Positions 1-10,100 of a stretch of DNA of 64,000 nt are shown here, one piece after another. Source of the DNA: CAWUKT01 sp964352215 (GTDB taxonomy: Bacteria; Bacteroidota; Bacteroidia; J057; JADKCL01); NCBI GenBank assembly GCA_964352215.1, contig CAYGRE010000019.1, forward strand, positions 13,616-77,615, read 5' to 3'. Below the pieces are notes generated by a model. That model was not told where the DNA came from. It saw only the letters and a list, made by a program, of their open reading frames with translations, and did not search any database. Within the stretch, counting starts at the first letter, position 1, and each line of letters opens with the position of its first letter. The position numbers and the translations under genes were made by a program.

Positions 1-657
1 CACGTTGTCATTGACAGCAATGTGGTCAACGAACCAGCAGCTGATTATGGAATAAATATTGGTGATCTGGACTTTGATAAACTCCGGTCAGCTTTTCAAA
101 AAACAAAGAAGAAAAACAAAGTAGTTTACGACCTTCAGAAGGCCATTGACAAGAAATTGAAGGACATGGTCCGGAAAAACCCAATCCGACTAAATTTCTA
201 TGAAAAGTATCAGGAAATCATCACTGATTACAATAATGGAAAGGACCTTCAGGCCACCCAGAAGGCATTCGATGACCTCATGGATTTCCTGTCCAACTTG
301 GGTGAAGAAGATTCCCGCGCCATGCGGGAAGGACTTCAGGGGGACGAGATTCTTGCTGTTTTTGATCTCTTGCGAAATGGAAAAACTCTTTCCAAAAAGG
401 ATGAAGAACAGGTCAAGAAAGTGGCAGTCGACACCTTGGAGAAGTTGAAAGCGGAAAAATTAAAGATTCAACGTTGGCGAGAAAGCACCCAGATCAGGGC
501 CCAAGTTCGGACGCTGATATTTGATTCATTGCAATGGCTTCCTCAAGATCCTTATCCGGATCAGGAATTAGAAGACAAGACTAATAAGCTGTACCAGCAT
601 ATATATACGAACTACCCAGGCGGTGGGCAGAGTGTGTATGGAGCCTGGATGGCTTGA
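1..657 (+). CDS. hsdR: Type I restriction enzyme R subunit, C-terminal part (5'-truncated by window)
   Basis: The frame is open from base 1 and ends at a TGA at 655-657, so only the last ~218 residues are present. They match the C-terminal helical region of HsdR (DUF3387-type), which contacts the rest of the R-M complex. Visible landmarks are the NPIRLNFYEKYQEIITDYN segment, the SRAMREGL turn, LAVFDLLR, and the terminal WRESTQIRAQVR...WLPQDPYP run. The nuclease and SF2 motor domains would lie upstream of the window. This end implies a type I R-M locus to the left, so the window begins inside a defence neighbourhood. No hsdM or hsdS is visible here. Confidence is good from family resemblance alone. 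Confidence 0.85.
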   Translation, partial: HVVIDSNVVNEPAADYGINIGDLDFDKLRSAFQKTKKKNKVVYDLQKAIDKKLKDMVRKNPIRLNFYEKYQEIITDYNNGKDLQATQKAFDDLMDFLSNLGEEDSRAMREGLQGDEILAVFDLLRNGKTLSKKDEEQVKKVAVDTLEKLKAEKLKIQRWRESTQIRAQVRTLIFDSLQWLPQDPYPDQELEDKTNKLYQHIYTNYPGGGQSVYGAWMA

Positions 658-671
658 CCCCTTTTTTCTAA

Positions 672-1097
672 ATGACTTTACAATCCAATATGGCGGCGCA
701 ATATCTAACACTCTCATTAAGTTCGATTTTCCCAGAGGAAAAGAGAAATGAATTTGAATCTTATGTGGCTGGCATAAGTAGAAAAAAGTTACTCCAATTT
801 GCGACTCATTTTCTCGGGTTTGATAATAAACCACTCAAAGAGGGAGAAATCCACTTTTTCCTCATAAATCAAAAGGAAGGGGAAATGCGGTGGTTCAGCG
901 GAGAGAATCACCAAGTAGGTGTAGACATATGGAAGAAGGCATCAAAGGCTGCAAGAAACCATGGAGGTCAAATAATTATCATCAATTCTGAATCGTCCTT
1001 AAGGTGGTTAGAATATGCGCTGGAAGGAGAGGATGAAAACTACGCGGATAATGACCCGGGTGCAGAGTTGAGGTTATTTAAGGTTATCTCGCTCTAA
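672..1097 (+). CDS. Hypothetical protein
   Basis: This 141-residue soluble protein starts 14 bases after the HsdR stop. An alternative start is the second methionine at 690. I do not recognise the family. It is mixed alpha/beta with no signal peptide or membrane segment, an acidic tail (residues ~125-134) and a lysine-rich middle. Its position right behind hsdR suggests co-transcription with the restriction genes, perhaps as an accessory gene. That is inference from spacing only. Confidence 0.55.
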   Translation: MTLQSNMAAQYLTLSLSSIFPEEKRNEFESYVAGISRKKLLQFATHFLGFDNKPLKEGEIHFFLINQKEGEMRWFSGENHQVGVDIWKKASKAARNHGGQIIIINSESSLRWLEYALEGEDENYADNDPGAELRLFKVISL

Positions 1098-1147
1098 ATC
1101 AAAAGATTGACCTAAGGGATAAAGTTGCAGGTGAGTCCTCAGCAAAA

Positions 1148-1735
1148 TTGCCAGGAATGCTCAGGTATTCTTCCCTTTCCTTTTGCATTTCTTATCCTGT
1201 GAGTGAAATCACAAACTTCTTCCCCTTAAATGTATTCGTTACAGAATTTTACAAACTGGTTCATCTATTTGAATTTGCAGCGAAGGATGAGAGGTTGGGC
1301 GAGTTAATCAACCACTTCTTGGCTGAAAAAGGCTGCGTAAATAGTTGGGACTATATGAAAAGGGTTCTTTCTTTGATTATGCCTATCTTACAGCTCCCCA
1401 AACCAGGGCGAACAAAGTTAGATGTTCCCAAAGATGCTGACTACGTGGCAAATTGTGAATTTTTGGACTCATTCTGTCTTCCTGAAAAAGCAGATAATTA
1501 CTCAGATATTGATTTCAGAATCTTAAGGACCTACCCCTTGATAAAGGTCGATGAAGGAATATATTGGGTGACATATTTGAGATTCCTGATTGAAAAACTA
1601 TACACTGGATTACTATTTGGTGAATTAAGGCGGCTGAATAATGAACACAACATTTTCAGCCGAACTGAAGAAGTAGAGGGAGAACTCTTCCCCTTTTTTA
1701 GGAATATTTGGAACTACCTGTCAATTGCTACATAG
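1148..1735 (+). CDS. Hypothetical protein, possibly truncated
   Basis: A 195-residue reading frame of unknown family. It is predicted to be largely helical, with aromatic-rich segments (for example FRNIWNYL at the end) and no signal peptide. The first ~15 residues are less protein-like, so the true start may be an internal codon near 1200. It ends 33 bases before the stop of the convergent operon on the other strand, and its C-terminus looks abrupt. It could be the remnant of a longer gene cut when the neighbouring operon arrived. No function can be assigned. Confidence 0.45.
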   Translation: MPGMLRYSSLSFCISYPVSEITNFFPLNVFVTEFYKLVHLFEFAAKDERLGELINHFLAEKGCVNSWDYMKRVLSLIMPILQLPKPGRTKLDVPKDADYVANCEFLDSFCLPEKADNYSDIDFRILRTYPLIKVDEGIYWVTYLRFLIEKLYTGLLFGELRRLNNEHNIFSRTEEVEGELFPFFRNIWNYLSIAT

Positions 1736-1768
1736 CTGACATAGCACCTTCCACAGTTTCCTCCCAAT

Positions 1769-2347
1769 TCACCTCACCCGCATCAAAACCAACTGCACTT
1801 TCTTTCCCCTTCGCTTCTCAACCACTTCATAGCCCATCTCCTCGGCTTTGGTCTGGATCGCTTGCTTGCGATTTTCCACGATGGCTTCCTGCTCGGCTTT
1901 GATCTTCTCCAGGGCTGCCTGCTCCTTTGCGATCGAAGCCTCGCGCTGCTTTTGATCAAAGGCGCTCTGAGCAGCCCGCAGGTCATCAACTTCTGTTTGC
2001 TGAAGTTCTGCCAGTTTCCGCTGCTTCTCTGCAATGATCGCTTGGTATTTAACGACCAGGTCTGCCAACCATTTGGTCCCATACCTACTGCGGTCATAAT
2101 CACTCACAATCATCCGGTAGCCGGTCGGGGTTTCTAAAAATCCAAGGTCATTTGAAGCCATTCCGACATGGTGTTTGCGAATGACAATATGGGCGGATTG
2201 GTTTCTCTGAAGACCTTCGAAGCCAAACAGCTGTACCGGCGAGGTGCTGTGCTCAATGTGTTCTTTCTTAAAGCCCATTTGACAAAGGGCCTCGATGAGC
2301 ACCTGGGTGTTCACCATTGGGGTCACTGTTTCTATGTATGCACTCAT
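1769..2347 (-). CDS. DUF1257 (Ycf35-like) protein
   Basis: The 192-residue protein opens with the DUF1257/Ycf35 pattern: MSAYIETVTPMV, then an LIEALCQMGF segment. A charged coiled coil follows at ~95-165, and the closing GYEVVEKRRGKKVQLVLMR strand is typical of the family C-terminus. Ycf35 is conserved in cyanobacteria and red-algal plastids and has no established function. This is the last gene of the 11-gene reverse operon; its start overlaps the radical-SAM gene by an ATGA. Co-occurrence here with DUF2997 and a Ycf46-type AAA+ protein supports the assignment and suggests the three act together. The long coiled-coil insertion is unusual for a plastid-type Ycf35. Confidence 0.8.
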   Translation of the reverse strand: MSAYIETVTPMVNTQVLIEALCQMGFKKEHIEHSTSPVQLFGFEGLQRNQSAHIVIRKHHVGMASNDLGFLETPTGYRMIVSDYDRSRYGTKWLADLVVKYQAIIAEKQRKLAELQQTEVDDLRAAQSAFDQKQREASIAKEQAALEKIKAEQEAIVENRKQAIQTKAEEMGYEVVEKRRGKKVQLVLMRVR

Positions 2348-3021
2348 AATGATTTCAGGAATTTTCTAAGTTTATGATCTGGGAATCCGGTGGTCAGGAG
2401 TTGCCCTGATTCGTCTATATATATTTCTATTTCTGGTTGCCTCACTTCCTGAGGAGGCAAGGCCCCATCAATGGGAGAAGCCCCATCAACGGGAGAAGCC
2501 TCCCCAGAGACCGAAGCCCCATCAAAAGAAGTCCCCTCAAAAGAAGTCCCCTCAAGCGGAAAAGCCTCCTCAGTCAGACAATGGATCTTCTGGTTCGAGG
2601 AGGATCGCAGGGAATGACCAAATATCCTTTCTCCAGACCGGTACCTGCCGGTCACCACCCAATCCGCAAGGCCAAGGAGGCTTTGCTGATCAGGAGAAGT
2701 CAGCTCGGACAATTCAAATCCGGTAAAGATGAACACGTTGAGCCCCATTTCCTGTACCCTACGGGCTATGCTCACCAAGGGCAATGGTTGCAGGAAAGGT
2801 TCTCCGCCCGAAAATGTAACCCCGTCCAGGGTTGCGTGGTGTTCTTCGATCTGGTCAATGATAGCATCGACTTCCAGGGCTGAGCGGATTCCCATGTCCC
2901 AGGATTGTGGATTCCAGCAGCCTGGGCAAGCCAGGGTACAACCCTGCACCCAGATCACGAACCGGGCTCCGGGGCCATTGACATAAGACCGTGCTTCGAT
3001 GGCGTGGACATTCAATTTCAT
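2344..3021 (-). CDS. Radical SAM activating enzyme (NrdG/PflA-like 4Fe-4S protein)
   Basis: The 225-residue protein has the CX3CX2C cluster motif (C28, C32, C35 in CTLACPGC), the SGGEPFLQ SAM-binding turn, and the small size of NrdG/PflA-type activases, which install a glycyl radical or otherwise modify a partner. No glycyl-radical enzyme is encoded nearby, so the substrate is unclear; the adjacent DUF2997 and DUF1257 proteins are the obvious candidates. Residues ~150-187 are an odd low-complexity Ser/Gly/Asp repeat encoded by 15/18-base units, inserted between the catalytic core and a final beta strand. Both ends overlap neighbours by ATGA, indicating translational coupling. The enzyme class is clear; the role is inferred. 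Confidence 0.85.
   Translation of the reverse strand: MKLNVHAIEARSYVNGPGARFVIWVQGCTLACPGCWNPQSWDMGIRSALEVDAIIDQIEEHHATLDGVTFSGGEPFLQPLPLVSIARRVQEMGLNVFIFTGFELSELTSPDQQSLLGLADWVVTGRYRSGERIFGHSLRSSSNQKIHCLTEEAFPLEGTSFEGTSFDGASVSGEASPVDGASPIDGALPPQEVRQPEIEIYIDESGQLLTTGFPDHKLRKFLKSL
2461..2569. repeat. In-frame 15/18-base tandem repeats inside the radical-SAM gene
   Basis: About six or seven degenerate units, read on the plus strand as gccccatcaaygggagaa or shorter gtcccctcaaaagaa, lie head to tail. All are multiples of three, so the frame is kept and they encode a repetitive Gly-Thr-Ser / Asp-Gly-Ala-Ser peptide. This looks like replication-slippage expansion in a linker. Confidence 0.85.
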
Positions 3022-3239
3022 TCTGAACTCCCCAATCGGTTGACATTGCCTTGGTCCCTTCGTTGGTCTACATTGACCTCCTGGAAATAGTCGTCCTTCT
3101 TGTCAATGCGGTTGATCTCCGCCAGGCCTTCCAGCAATGCCTTGATCTCTACCTCGCATACCTCCCCGGTAAAACCTTCCAGGTCGGCGGTGATCCTGCC
3201 CTCTTCATCGATCTCTATGATTATCTTTTCTTCTTCCAT
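3018..3239 (-). CDS. DUF2997 small protein
   Basis: A 73-residue acidic protein starting at the ATG at 3239 (the longer frame back to 3317 would run into the preceding gene). It shows the DUF2997 pattern: EKIIIEIDEEGRI followed by EGFTGEVC with a conserved cysteine and an ALLEGLAEI helix. The rest is a charged tail. Small DUF2997 proteins usually sit beside DUF1257 and Ycf46-type ATPase genes, as here. The small size and single conserved cysteine would suit a carrier or a target of the adjacent radical-SAM enzyme, but that is speculation. It is one base from the upstream gene and overlaps the downstream start by ATGA. Confidence 0.8.
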   Translation of the reverse strand: MEEEKIIIEIDEEGRITADLEGFTGEVCEVEIKALLEGLAEINRIDKKDDYFQEVNVDQRRDQGNVNRLGSSE

Positions 3240-3240
3240 G

Positions 3241-5559
3241 CTATTGTAAATTTTCTTGTTTACACACCAATTTGGCCTTGAACCGGGTAGCCTCAATCTT
3301 TCCCTCTTCGTATTCATCCCAGGTTGCTATTGCCAGGTACCTGTCCTTGCCATTGCTGAGAAGTTCTCCTACTAAGGGAAGTTCCTCCTGGGGAATATCC
3401 TGGGGCCTGAGCGGTTCGATGCTGTTCTTTGCAGGTGCTTTGCTATGCGTGGATTTACCCTTCATCGACTTCAGCTTGCTCTGCTTTTTATCCTGCGGGT
3501 TCCGGGTAAAAACAAAGTCTTCAGCGACCTTGGCTTCCAGCTGGGCAATCTGTACCAAGCTGGTCTTCACCTTCTTTTCCGACTCTTCTTTTTTGCGGTT
3601 TCGATCCCTTTGATGCGCGTTGAGAACACCATCAATAGATTCGATCTCCTTCACCATTTCCTTCAGCAAATCGCTTTCCGTCCGTCCGCCTTTTCCTTTT
3701 TTCCTGTATTCCCCTCTTAATCTTTGCACCTCACTCCTACCCTTGTCCCATTCCTCAACCGAAAAAGCAATCCCAATTGATTGAACCAGTTTCTTTCCCT
3801 GCTTGGAGGTATCATTTTCAGATACGGGGCCAAAATACCTGTTGACAAATTCAGCCTTTTGCTCCCTGACCTCTTGCTCGCATTGTTCCAACAAAACCAA
3901 GGAGGTATCCTCCCAGTTTTCCAGCTCAGATTCATATTGGGTCTGTGCCTCTTGCAATTCAGCCAACTCCTCTTTCAGCCGGTCTTTGTTCTCTTCGAAT
4001 TTGGCCTTCGCATTTCCCTCCTCTATTTTCATAGAGATCTCCTGCGAATCGACCTCAATCTCTTCCAAGAGTGAATTGATGGCGGTAAAATGACTTCGAG
4101 CCGCTTCAATCCCGCTATCGGACAAGGCCAGTGCTTTCCACACTTTTATTTTCTCATCGTGGTCACTGAGCCGCTGTGATTTCCCGGTCAGAAACCCACT
4201 CAACCACCGCTTTGCCCGGTCGGCCACCGAAGTTCTTTGGCTCTCCAGCAAACCGAGGAATGCTTCCATCTCTTCCAGTTTGTCATCAAACCTGGCCTGA
4301 ATCTTATTCCACTCGGAATAGAGCTTGTCCAATTGAGCGCCCCCCGGAGCCGTTTCAGGAAGCAGTCGTATTTGGTAATCCACCTTGAGGGCCAAAAGTT
4401 CCTTCTCGGCTAATTTTTGCTCCCAGGGTGTTTGGGCCAACTCGTCCAGGGAAAGGGTGTACACCTGCTGGTCGACCACCGAGGGCAGAACCGCTTGAGG
4501 TTTTGCTAAATCCAGGCCCTCCAGTGGATAGAAATTTCCTTTGACTTGAGCATAAGACTGTTGGCCGTAGAACCGGTATTCAGATTCTTGTTTGATTTTT
4601 TGGAAGTAGGCATTCAATTCTACCTCCTGATGTGAATTCAACTTTATAAGGTAGGGATAGTCCTTGTCCTGCAACGTCCTCTCCGGTAGGATCCAGGCCC
4701 CTTCCCCTGCAATCGCGACAAAAGATGCCATCGGCAGTTGGTCGGATCCGGTTGCATAGATTGAAATCCCATTTTTGACCGCCTCTTGCAATGCGTTTTG
4801 GTTATTTCCCTGGATGGAGGTGATGATCTCCCCCTTCAGCACCCCGGCTTCCGGTAAGGAAAAGACCGGATTTTCATTTCTGATATTGGGCCAATAGGCG
4901 AGCATAGCTTTTCCCGGCTGCAAGGACTGGTGTAACCAATCCTTCACTTTGCTTTCCCGGAGAACCGGGTCTACCAGTGGAATCGCGCCAAAGGGGGAGT
5001 CCATTGTTTCTTTGGGGTTCTTTAGCTGTCTCCCACTTCGGACCTCAGCTTGCGAATTCTCCCAAAACTGATGGCAAAAGAAATAGAAAAGTGAATCAAC
5101 CTGGTAGTTGTCCAACCGGATGGCCAGGTTCTGCAAATGTTCAAATCCTTCTTGCAAGGGAGCATTCAGGAAAATCCCCTTCTTTCTGTCTGCAATGAGC
5201 AAGGTCCCTGGGAGTTTCGCGGTCAACCTGATCAAGCCCAGGGAAGCCAGCTCAGTAAACCACTTCCCTTTTCCACCCCCATCTTCGTTCAGCAGGATAT
5301 AAATGCGAACTCCTTTTTGATGAGCCTGTGCCAAGGCTTTGAGGACTTGAGGAGCACTCAATACCCTGGAGCAAATCGCGATGCTCTTTTGGGCGTTCTG
5401 AATTGTCTCCAGGATGGGGGTCAGCTTTTCTGGTCCCAACAACAGGTGCTTTCCGGCTAATTTTGTCTCATTGCCGGGCGGTTTTTCCACCCAGATATTT
5501 TCCAGGATTCTCGCGGAGTAGTCCCTGCTGATCGTCTTGTCTTTTGCTTCGATTTTCAT
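3241..5559 (-). CDS. Large coiled-coil protein with degenerate PLD-like N-terminal domain
   Basis: Of 772 residues, the first ~170 resemble a phospholipase-D half-domain: the helix-strand pattern ILETIQNAQKSIAICSRVL, then KALAQAHQKGVRIYILL. At the place where a catalytic HxK would stand the protein reads PGTLLIADRKKG, so the His and Lys are missing and the domain should be inactive. A second, weaker alpha/beta unit runs to ~400. Residues ~400-680 are long charged coiled coils, followed by a basic linker and an acidic C-terminus. It starts by overlapping the upstream gene (ATGA) and belongs to the conflict operon. A structural or sensor role fits better than catalysis. No family name is offered. 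Confidence 0.6.
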   Translation of the reverse strand: MKIEAKDKTISRDYSARILENIWVEKPPGNETKLAGKHLLLGPEKLTPILETIQNAQKSIAICSRVLSAPQVLKALAQAHQKGVRIYILLNEDGGGKGKWFTELASLGLIRLTAKLPGTLLIADRKKGIFLNAPLQEGFEHLQNLAIRLDNYQVDSLFYFFCHQFWENSQAEVRSGRQLKNPKETMDSPFGAIPLVDPVLRESKVKDWLHQSLQPGKAMLAYWPNIRNENPVFSLPEAGVLKGEIITSIQGNNQNALQEAVKNGISIYATGSDQLPMASFVAIAGEGAWILPERTLQDKDYPYLIKLNSHQEVELNAYFQKIKQESEYRFYGQQSYAQVKGNFYPLEGLDLAKPQAVLPSVVDQQVYTLSLDELAQTPWEQKLAEKELLALKVDYQIRLLPETAPGGAQLDKLYSEWNKIQARFDDKLEEMEAFLGLLESQRTSVADRAKRWLSGFLTGKSQRLSDHDEKIKVWKALALSDSGIEAARSHFTAINSLLEEIEVDSQEISMKIEEGNAKAKFEENKDRLKEELAELQEAQTQYESELENWEDTSLVLLEQCEQEVREQKAEFVNRYFGPVSENDTSKQGKKLVQSIGIAFSVEEWDKGRSEVQRLRGEYRKKGKGGRTESDLLKEMVKEIESIDGVLNAHQRDRNRKKEESEKKVKTSLVQIAQLEAKVAEDFVFTRNPQDKKQSKLKSMKGKSTHSKAPAKNSIEPLRPQDIPQEELPLVGELLSNGKDRYLAIATWDEYEEGKIEATRFKAKLVCKQENLQ

Positions 5560-7181
5560 GACTTATTTCTCCCAAGTAGTTTGTTGACTTCTCTTTGCAG
5601 CAATTCCGAAAACAATTCCAAGGACGGATCAATTGGGACAAAGCTGACCGCACCCTCTATCACTTTTCCTTCCAAACCGGAGCTGTCTTTTCCCGACCCG
5701 AGTTGAAGAAAGTCAAGAGACCTGGTGCAGTTCCATACCAGGAGTTCACCATTGCTCCGTTCAAATAGCCAGTAGCGGTCGTGGTCCAGTTTTCCGATTG
5801 GTTTATAGTCTATGGGTATGATCTCCGGATTGTTTTGGGTCAGGTAATCACTTCTGCTATTGTCATGGAGGCTGATCACCGCCATGGTTCCTTCAGGACT
5901 GATTTGAAAACAGGATGCGAGCGCGGACAGTAACTCCTGTTGTCCCTGCTTGTTGGTGTACCTGTCGATATAGATGACGCTTTTCAGGGGCTCGCCATTT
6001 GTCAAAGCACTGGCCAATTCAGACACTTGTATCTTCTCTCCCGGAGAAAAGTGCAAGGGGTCCATTGGCCGCTCTGATTTCCCGAATGGATTCAGGTCAA
6101 TGGTGGTGGCCAGGTTCCAGAAGGCGTCCGATTCTTTCTTTTTGGTGAAACGTTGGTCCAGATAGGCCTCTGCTTGGGTGGGGTGAAGGTCGAAGTTCCG
6201 GATCGGGGTATCCTGGCAGATGGATTCCTGTGCCACCACAAAGGCCCGGGGGGTCACAAATTCCTGGCTGATTCTTTGGTCCAGCAGCCAATCTCTCCAC
6301 TTTTGGGCATCGACGTCACTGGCGGGCATCAGGGGGATGTCTTCCAACCGGGCCTGGTCGAACTCGCCGTACTCAAATTCGCTGGTTGCAACCGAAAATG
6401 ATCCCTGGAAGGATTCTCTCATCTGGTCCGAAGCGGTCTGCTCAAAGGGAATTTGCATCCTTCCGATGCTGCTGTTCCAACTTAAGTTTTCATTTTCAGG
6501 GTTTCCGGTGATGCTTCGAATCAGTTGGATCACATCTCCGGTAAAGAAATGCTCTATTTTGAGTTGACCGGTATCAATTGCGGCTCCAGAGGTTTCCAGG
6601 TTTCCTTCCAACCGTAGCTTTTGGGAGCTGTCTGAGTTGACTTCCCAGGTCAGGGTCAATTTCTTTTTTTTCCCTTCTGAAAAGCCCTTGACTCTCTCAT
6701 CCCTGCCAAAGTTCAGCAATGTAACCCCTCGCTTTGCAGACATAAATGCCTCTCTGTTTCCATCCCTGCTGATCAAGAAGACGCTTTCCTCCCTGGTTGT
6801 ATTCCCTTGGGGATTGGCGACAGGTAATTGCTGAAGCTGGGGGTCCTTTTCCGGGAAATTCAGCGTCTCACGCTTGATGCTGATCAACTTCATTCCGATT
6901 GCGGGATCATGGACGATCATTTGCACTTTATAGCCCCCCATTTCCCGGATGTCCAGCTTTCCCGAATCCAGAACCTGATTCCCTCGCTGGGTCAACTGGG
7001 ATTGGTTGGAAATGAGACCGATCTCTGAGAGGTACATCTTTACCTTGAGATCCAAACTATCCTGTGAATCGAGTCGGTTCAGGAGAAACTTCTGAATATC
7101 CGGGCGGGGCATATTGATATCCAATTCCGCAAAAAGGGTATATTCTTCAACGGTGACTTTTCGGCTCAGTTTCGCTTTCAT
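5556..7181 (-). CDS. Unknown conflict-operon protein (541 aa)
   Basis: I do not recognise this 541-residue protein. The first ~75 residues (TVEEYTLFAELDINMP..., KMYLSEIGLI...LTQRGNQVL) look like a winged-helix fold. The middle is beta-rich. Residues ~400-470 have the alternating strand/helix look of a PLD-like or Rossmann half (SVIYIDRYTN, then LLSALASCF), with no HxK motif. It overlaps both neighbours by four bases (helicase upstream, PLD-like coiled-coil protein downstream), so the three are probably translated in fixed ratio and may form one complex. There are no membrane segments. Confidence 0.6.
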   Translation of the reverse strand: MKAKLSRKVTVEEYTLFAELDINMPRPDIQKFLLNRLDSQDSLDLKVKMYLSEIGLISNQSQLTQRGNQVLDSGKLDIREMGGYKVQMIVHDPAIGMKLISIKRETLNFPEKDPQLQQLPVANPQGNTTREESVFLISRDGNREAFMSAKRGVTLLNFGRDERVKGFSEGKKKKLTLTWEVNSDSSQKLRLEGNLETSGAAIDTGQLKIEHFFTGDVIQLIRSITGNPENENLSWNSSIGRMQIPFEQTASDQMRESFQGSFSVATSEFEYGEFDQARLEDIPLMPASDVDAQKWRDWLLDQRISQEFVTPRAFVVAQESICQDTPIRNFDLHPTQAEAYLDQRFTKKKESDAFWNLATTIDLNPFGKSERPMDPLHFSPGEKIQVSELASALTNGEPLKSVIYIDRYTNKQGQQELLSALASCFQISPEGTMAVISLHDNSRSDYLTQNNPEIIPIDYKPIGKLDHDRYWLFERSNGELLVWNCTRSLDFLQLGSGKDSSGLEGKVIEGAVSFVPIDPSLELFSELLQREVNKLLGRNKS

Positions 7182-10100
7182 TTGTTTACCTCCATAGTTT
7201 GGGTTTTACTCGCCAATGATTCCAGGTCAGAGACATCGTTTTTTCGCCTTCCACTGTTTGCAAAGAATTCCTGGTTTCCTACGATCACCAATTGGAATTT
7301 GGCCCTGGTGATGCCCACATTGAGCCGGTTCGGACTGTCCATGAACCCGACCCTGGTATTGTGAACCATTGACAGGAGTACCAAATCCGCTTCCTGTCCC
7401 TGGAACTTGTCAACCGTATTCAGTTTTACATAGACATTGTGCTTTGCCTTCCGGTCAAATCGCCCTCCGGAGTACTTTTCTGGGTAGGAAAACAGCTTCT
7501 TCAGCATTTCCCGCAGGGCTCTCTCTTGTCCCCGGTAAAAGGTGAGTACGGCGATTTCCCAGATTCCTTCCGGGTGGGTGGGGTTTTTATGTGATGAGGC
7601 AAATTTCAAAAAGGCCTTGATCTCCCTTTCGATCGCGTTCACTTCTTGCCCATTTCTGCTCCCATATTGTCTTCCTGGCTCCACTACATGAAGCCAGGTC
7701 CTTCTCTTTGGATAGCGACGGTAATCCCATTTCCTTTCCTCCTCCAACATCGGGGAATCTTTCAATGCTGTTCCCTGGTAAAACAAATCCCTGGGCAGGT
7801 CTGATATTTCTCCATGCATCCGGTGCTGCCAGATCAGCTTTTCGTGTCGGCAGGCCAACTCAGATTTGGAAAACCCTGCGGTTAAGGTGGATTCAAACCT
7901 TGGGTTCATGCTTCTTCTCCCGCGAATCCCTTTCTGTAGTCCCTCAAGAACGGAAGGCAGAGAGAAGTTCTCGATGCGGAACAGTGCATCATCAATATCC
8001 CGGGTTCGGGGTTTCAGGTCCTCGATATGGCGGTTGTACTTTTCAGACTTCTCGCTTTCCCCCTTGCTTCTCAGTTCATACCTCCTGACCAGTCTCCAGG
8101 CAATCTCTTCGGCCCATGACTTTTCCTTGAAAAATTGATTGTAGTGATCTGATACTTGTATGCCTCCATTGAAATCGTTCCCTCGATCCCATAAATAGAA
8201 ATCATTTTTCCCGCTTCCCGGTCGATCCATATAGTTGAACCGAAAGCCGTGGGAAGAGTCCTCCCAATAGTTATCCCCCACTACGGTAAAATTGGTAGGC
8301 AGGTAGTCCTGGACCTCCGCATACACTTTGCTTTCTACCAGGATGACGTCCATTCCGGCCAATCGGATGGCTTCCTCTTTGATCAGCCGGTGCGCTCCCC
8401 AATGATGGAAGTTTCCCGGAGCAGGCTTGGTTGGCTCTTTCTGGGTAACGATCCCAAATTGAATCCCCTTCATTTTCCTGATATCCCGCTTAGGAATCTC
8501 CCTTTGGAAATGTTGAATGGTTTCCAGATCGAGTTTGAGGATGATACGGTTCTCAAACCGGTCCAGTTTGTTGATGATCAGACAGGCTTGCTGAAGCGCC
8601 ACGGGCAGGGTCATAGATTTCGGTTTTCCCCCTACCTGACGTTCACCATACTCCAGCTCTTTCAGGTTGCTGACGATTACCTCCCGATCGGTGAACGGGG
8701 ACAATTGCATCACATCACCTACCAAGACCCACTTTTTGGCGTAGACGGCCGGTACCAGGAATTCCTGAAACGGGGTCTTGCTGCATTCATCAATGATCAG
8801 GTAATCAAACCTCGGGGCAGCAGGTTCTTCTTCAGGTCTCATTTTGAAAAAGGGATGCTGCAGGATTCCGATGGTAGTTCCGCAAACCAGATTGGCAGCG
8901 TCGAGGATCAAATCCTCTCCGACTTCAGGATGCGCACTGACCATTTCGCCCAATTGAAATTCTCTGATATCGTCTTGAATCCGGTCCAATGCACCAATCC
9001 GCAGGGGCATCACCAAAGACAACAAGTCCTGCGTTTTTAGCCTTTCCAGCACGTTGTCGATGGCGACATGGGTTGATCCGCAAAAAAGAACTTTCTTTCC
9101 CAGAAGGGTCAATTGCAGAATGAGCTCTATAATGGCAGTTGTCTTGCCTGATCCGGGTGGTCCCTCCAGGATGGCAAAATCAGGGGTTGCGATTGCCTTT
9201 TCCACAAATCTTCTTTGCTCGGCCGTTCCCTTTCTGTCTTCCTTGGTCAGTACAAACCATAAGTCAATTCGCTCAGGTTCGAACTCGACCCACTTGATGT
9301 CTTTCCGGGGTTGAAACAGGTCCAACAGTGCTTTGTGGTGCCTAATGGGTTGGTTTTGCAAGGCTTTAATGGCTTCTTGCTGCATGCGTAGGTTGTGGGT
9401 ATTGACCCGTACCTGTAATCTTTCCCCTTTTGCAGGGAGATAGTACCTTCCCCCCTTGCCCTTTTCCCGAAGCACGATCTTCTTCTCCTCGAAATTCCGG
9501 TGTTGCCGGTCTATCTGAAGGTGTTTCTGGCCCTGGTTTCCATTCTTATGCTTACTTCCATTCCTCCCTAGCACTGTGACCTCTACGTCTTCATCAAAGA
9601 AATAGTCCAAGGATGATCTGGAAGCAAAGGTCCCATCTTCTGTTTCCTTGTCCGGTTCCAGCAGTTGAATCCAATAATTGTCTGCGGGTGTTTTATTCCT
9701 TTTCACCTCTCTGACCTGGAATTGTATCCCTTTCTCTGAGGTGAGTGTCGATTCTATGCTGATCTTGTCCGGATCGGATACCCGGTATTCCAACCGCAGG
9801 GAATTCTCCATGGAGAGCTCGGTTCCGGGAAGCTTAAACTTCCCGATCTCACTGGGGTATTGCTTCCAGAAATCAGGGATTTCCCTTGCAGAAACTGAGG
9901 CGGGAGGCGCTGTGGTAGCGGTGATGATCCTTGGGGTGCGGCCTTTGAATGGGGCTTGATTCAATTCTTTGATCCTCACAGACGGAGACAAATCAAAATG
10001 GTCAAACCCTGAAAGCTCAGACTCAGCTTCTTCCACTTCATAGGGCAGGGAAATGCCATTGATCAACAGTTGCTTTTTAGGGTTGACATAGCTGCTGATG

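Noticed and set aside
8249..9040. 263-residue forward frame inside the helicase gene
   Set aside because: Antisense to conserved helicase motifs, no protein-like features.
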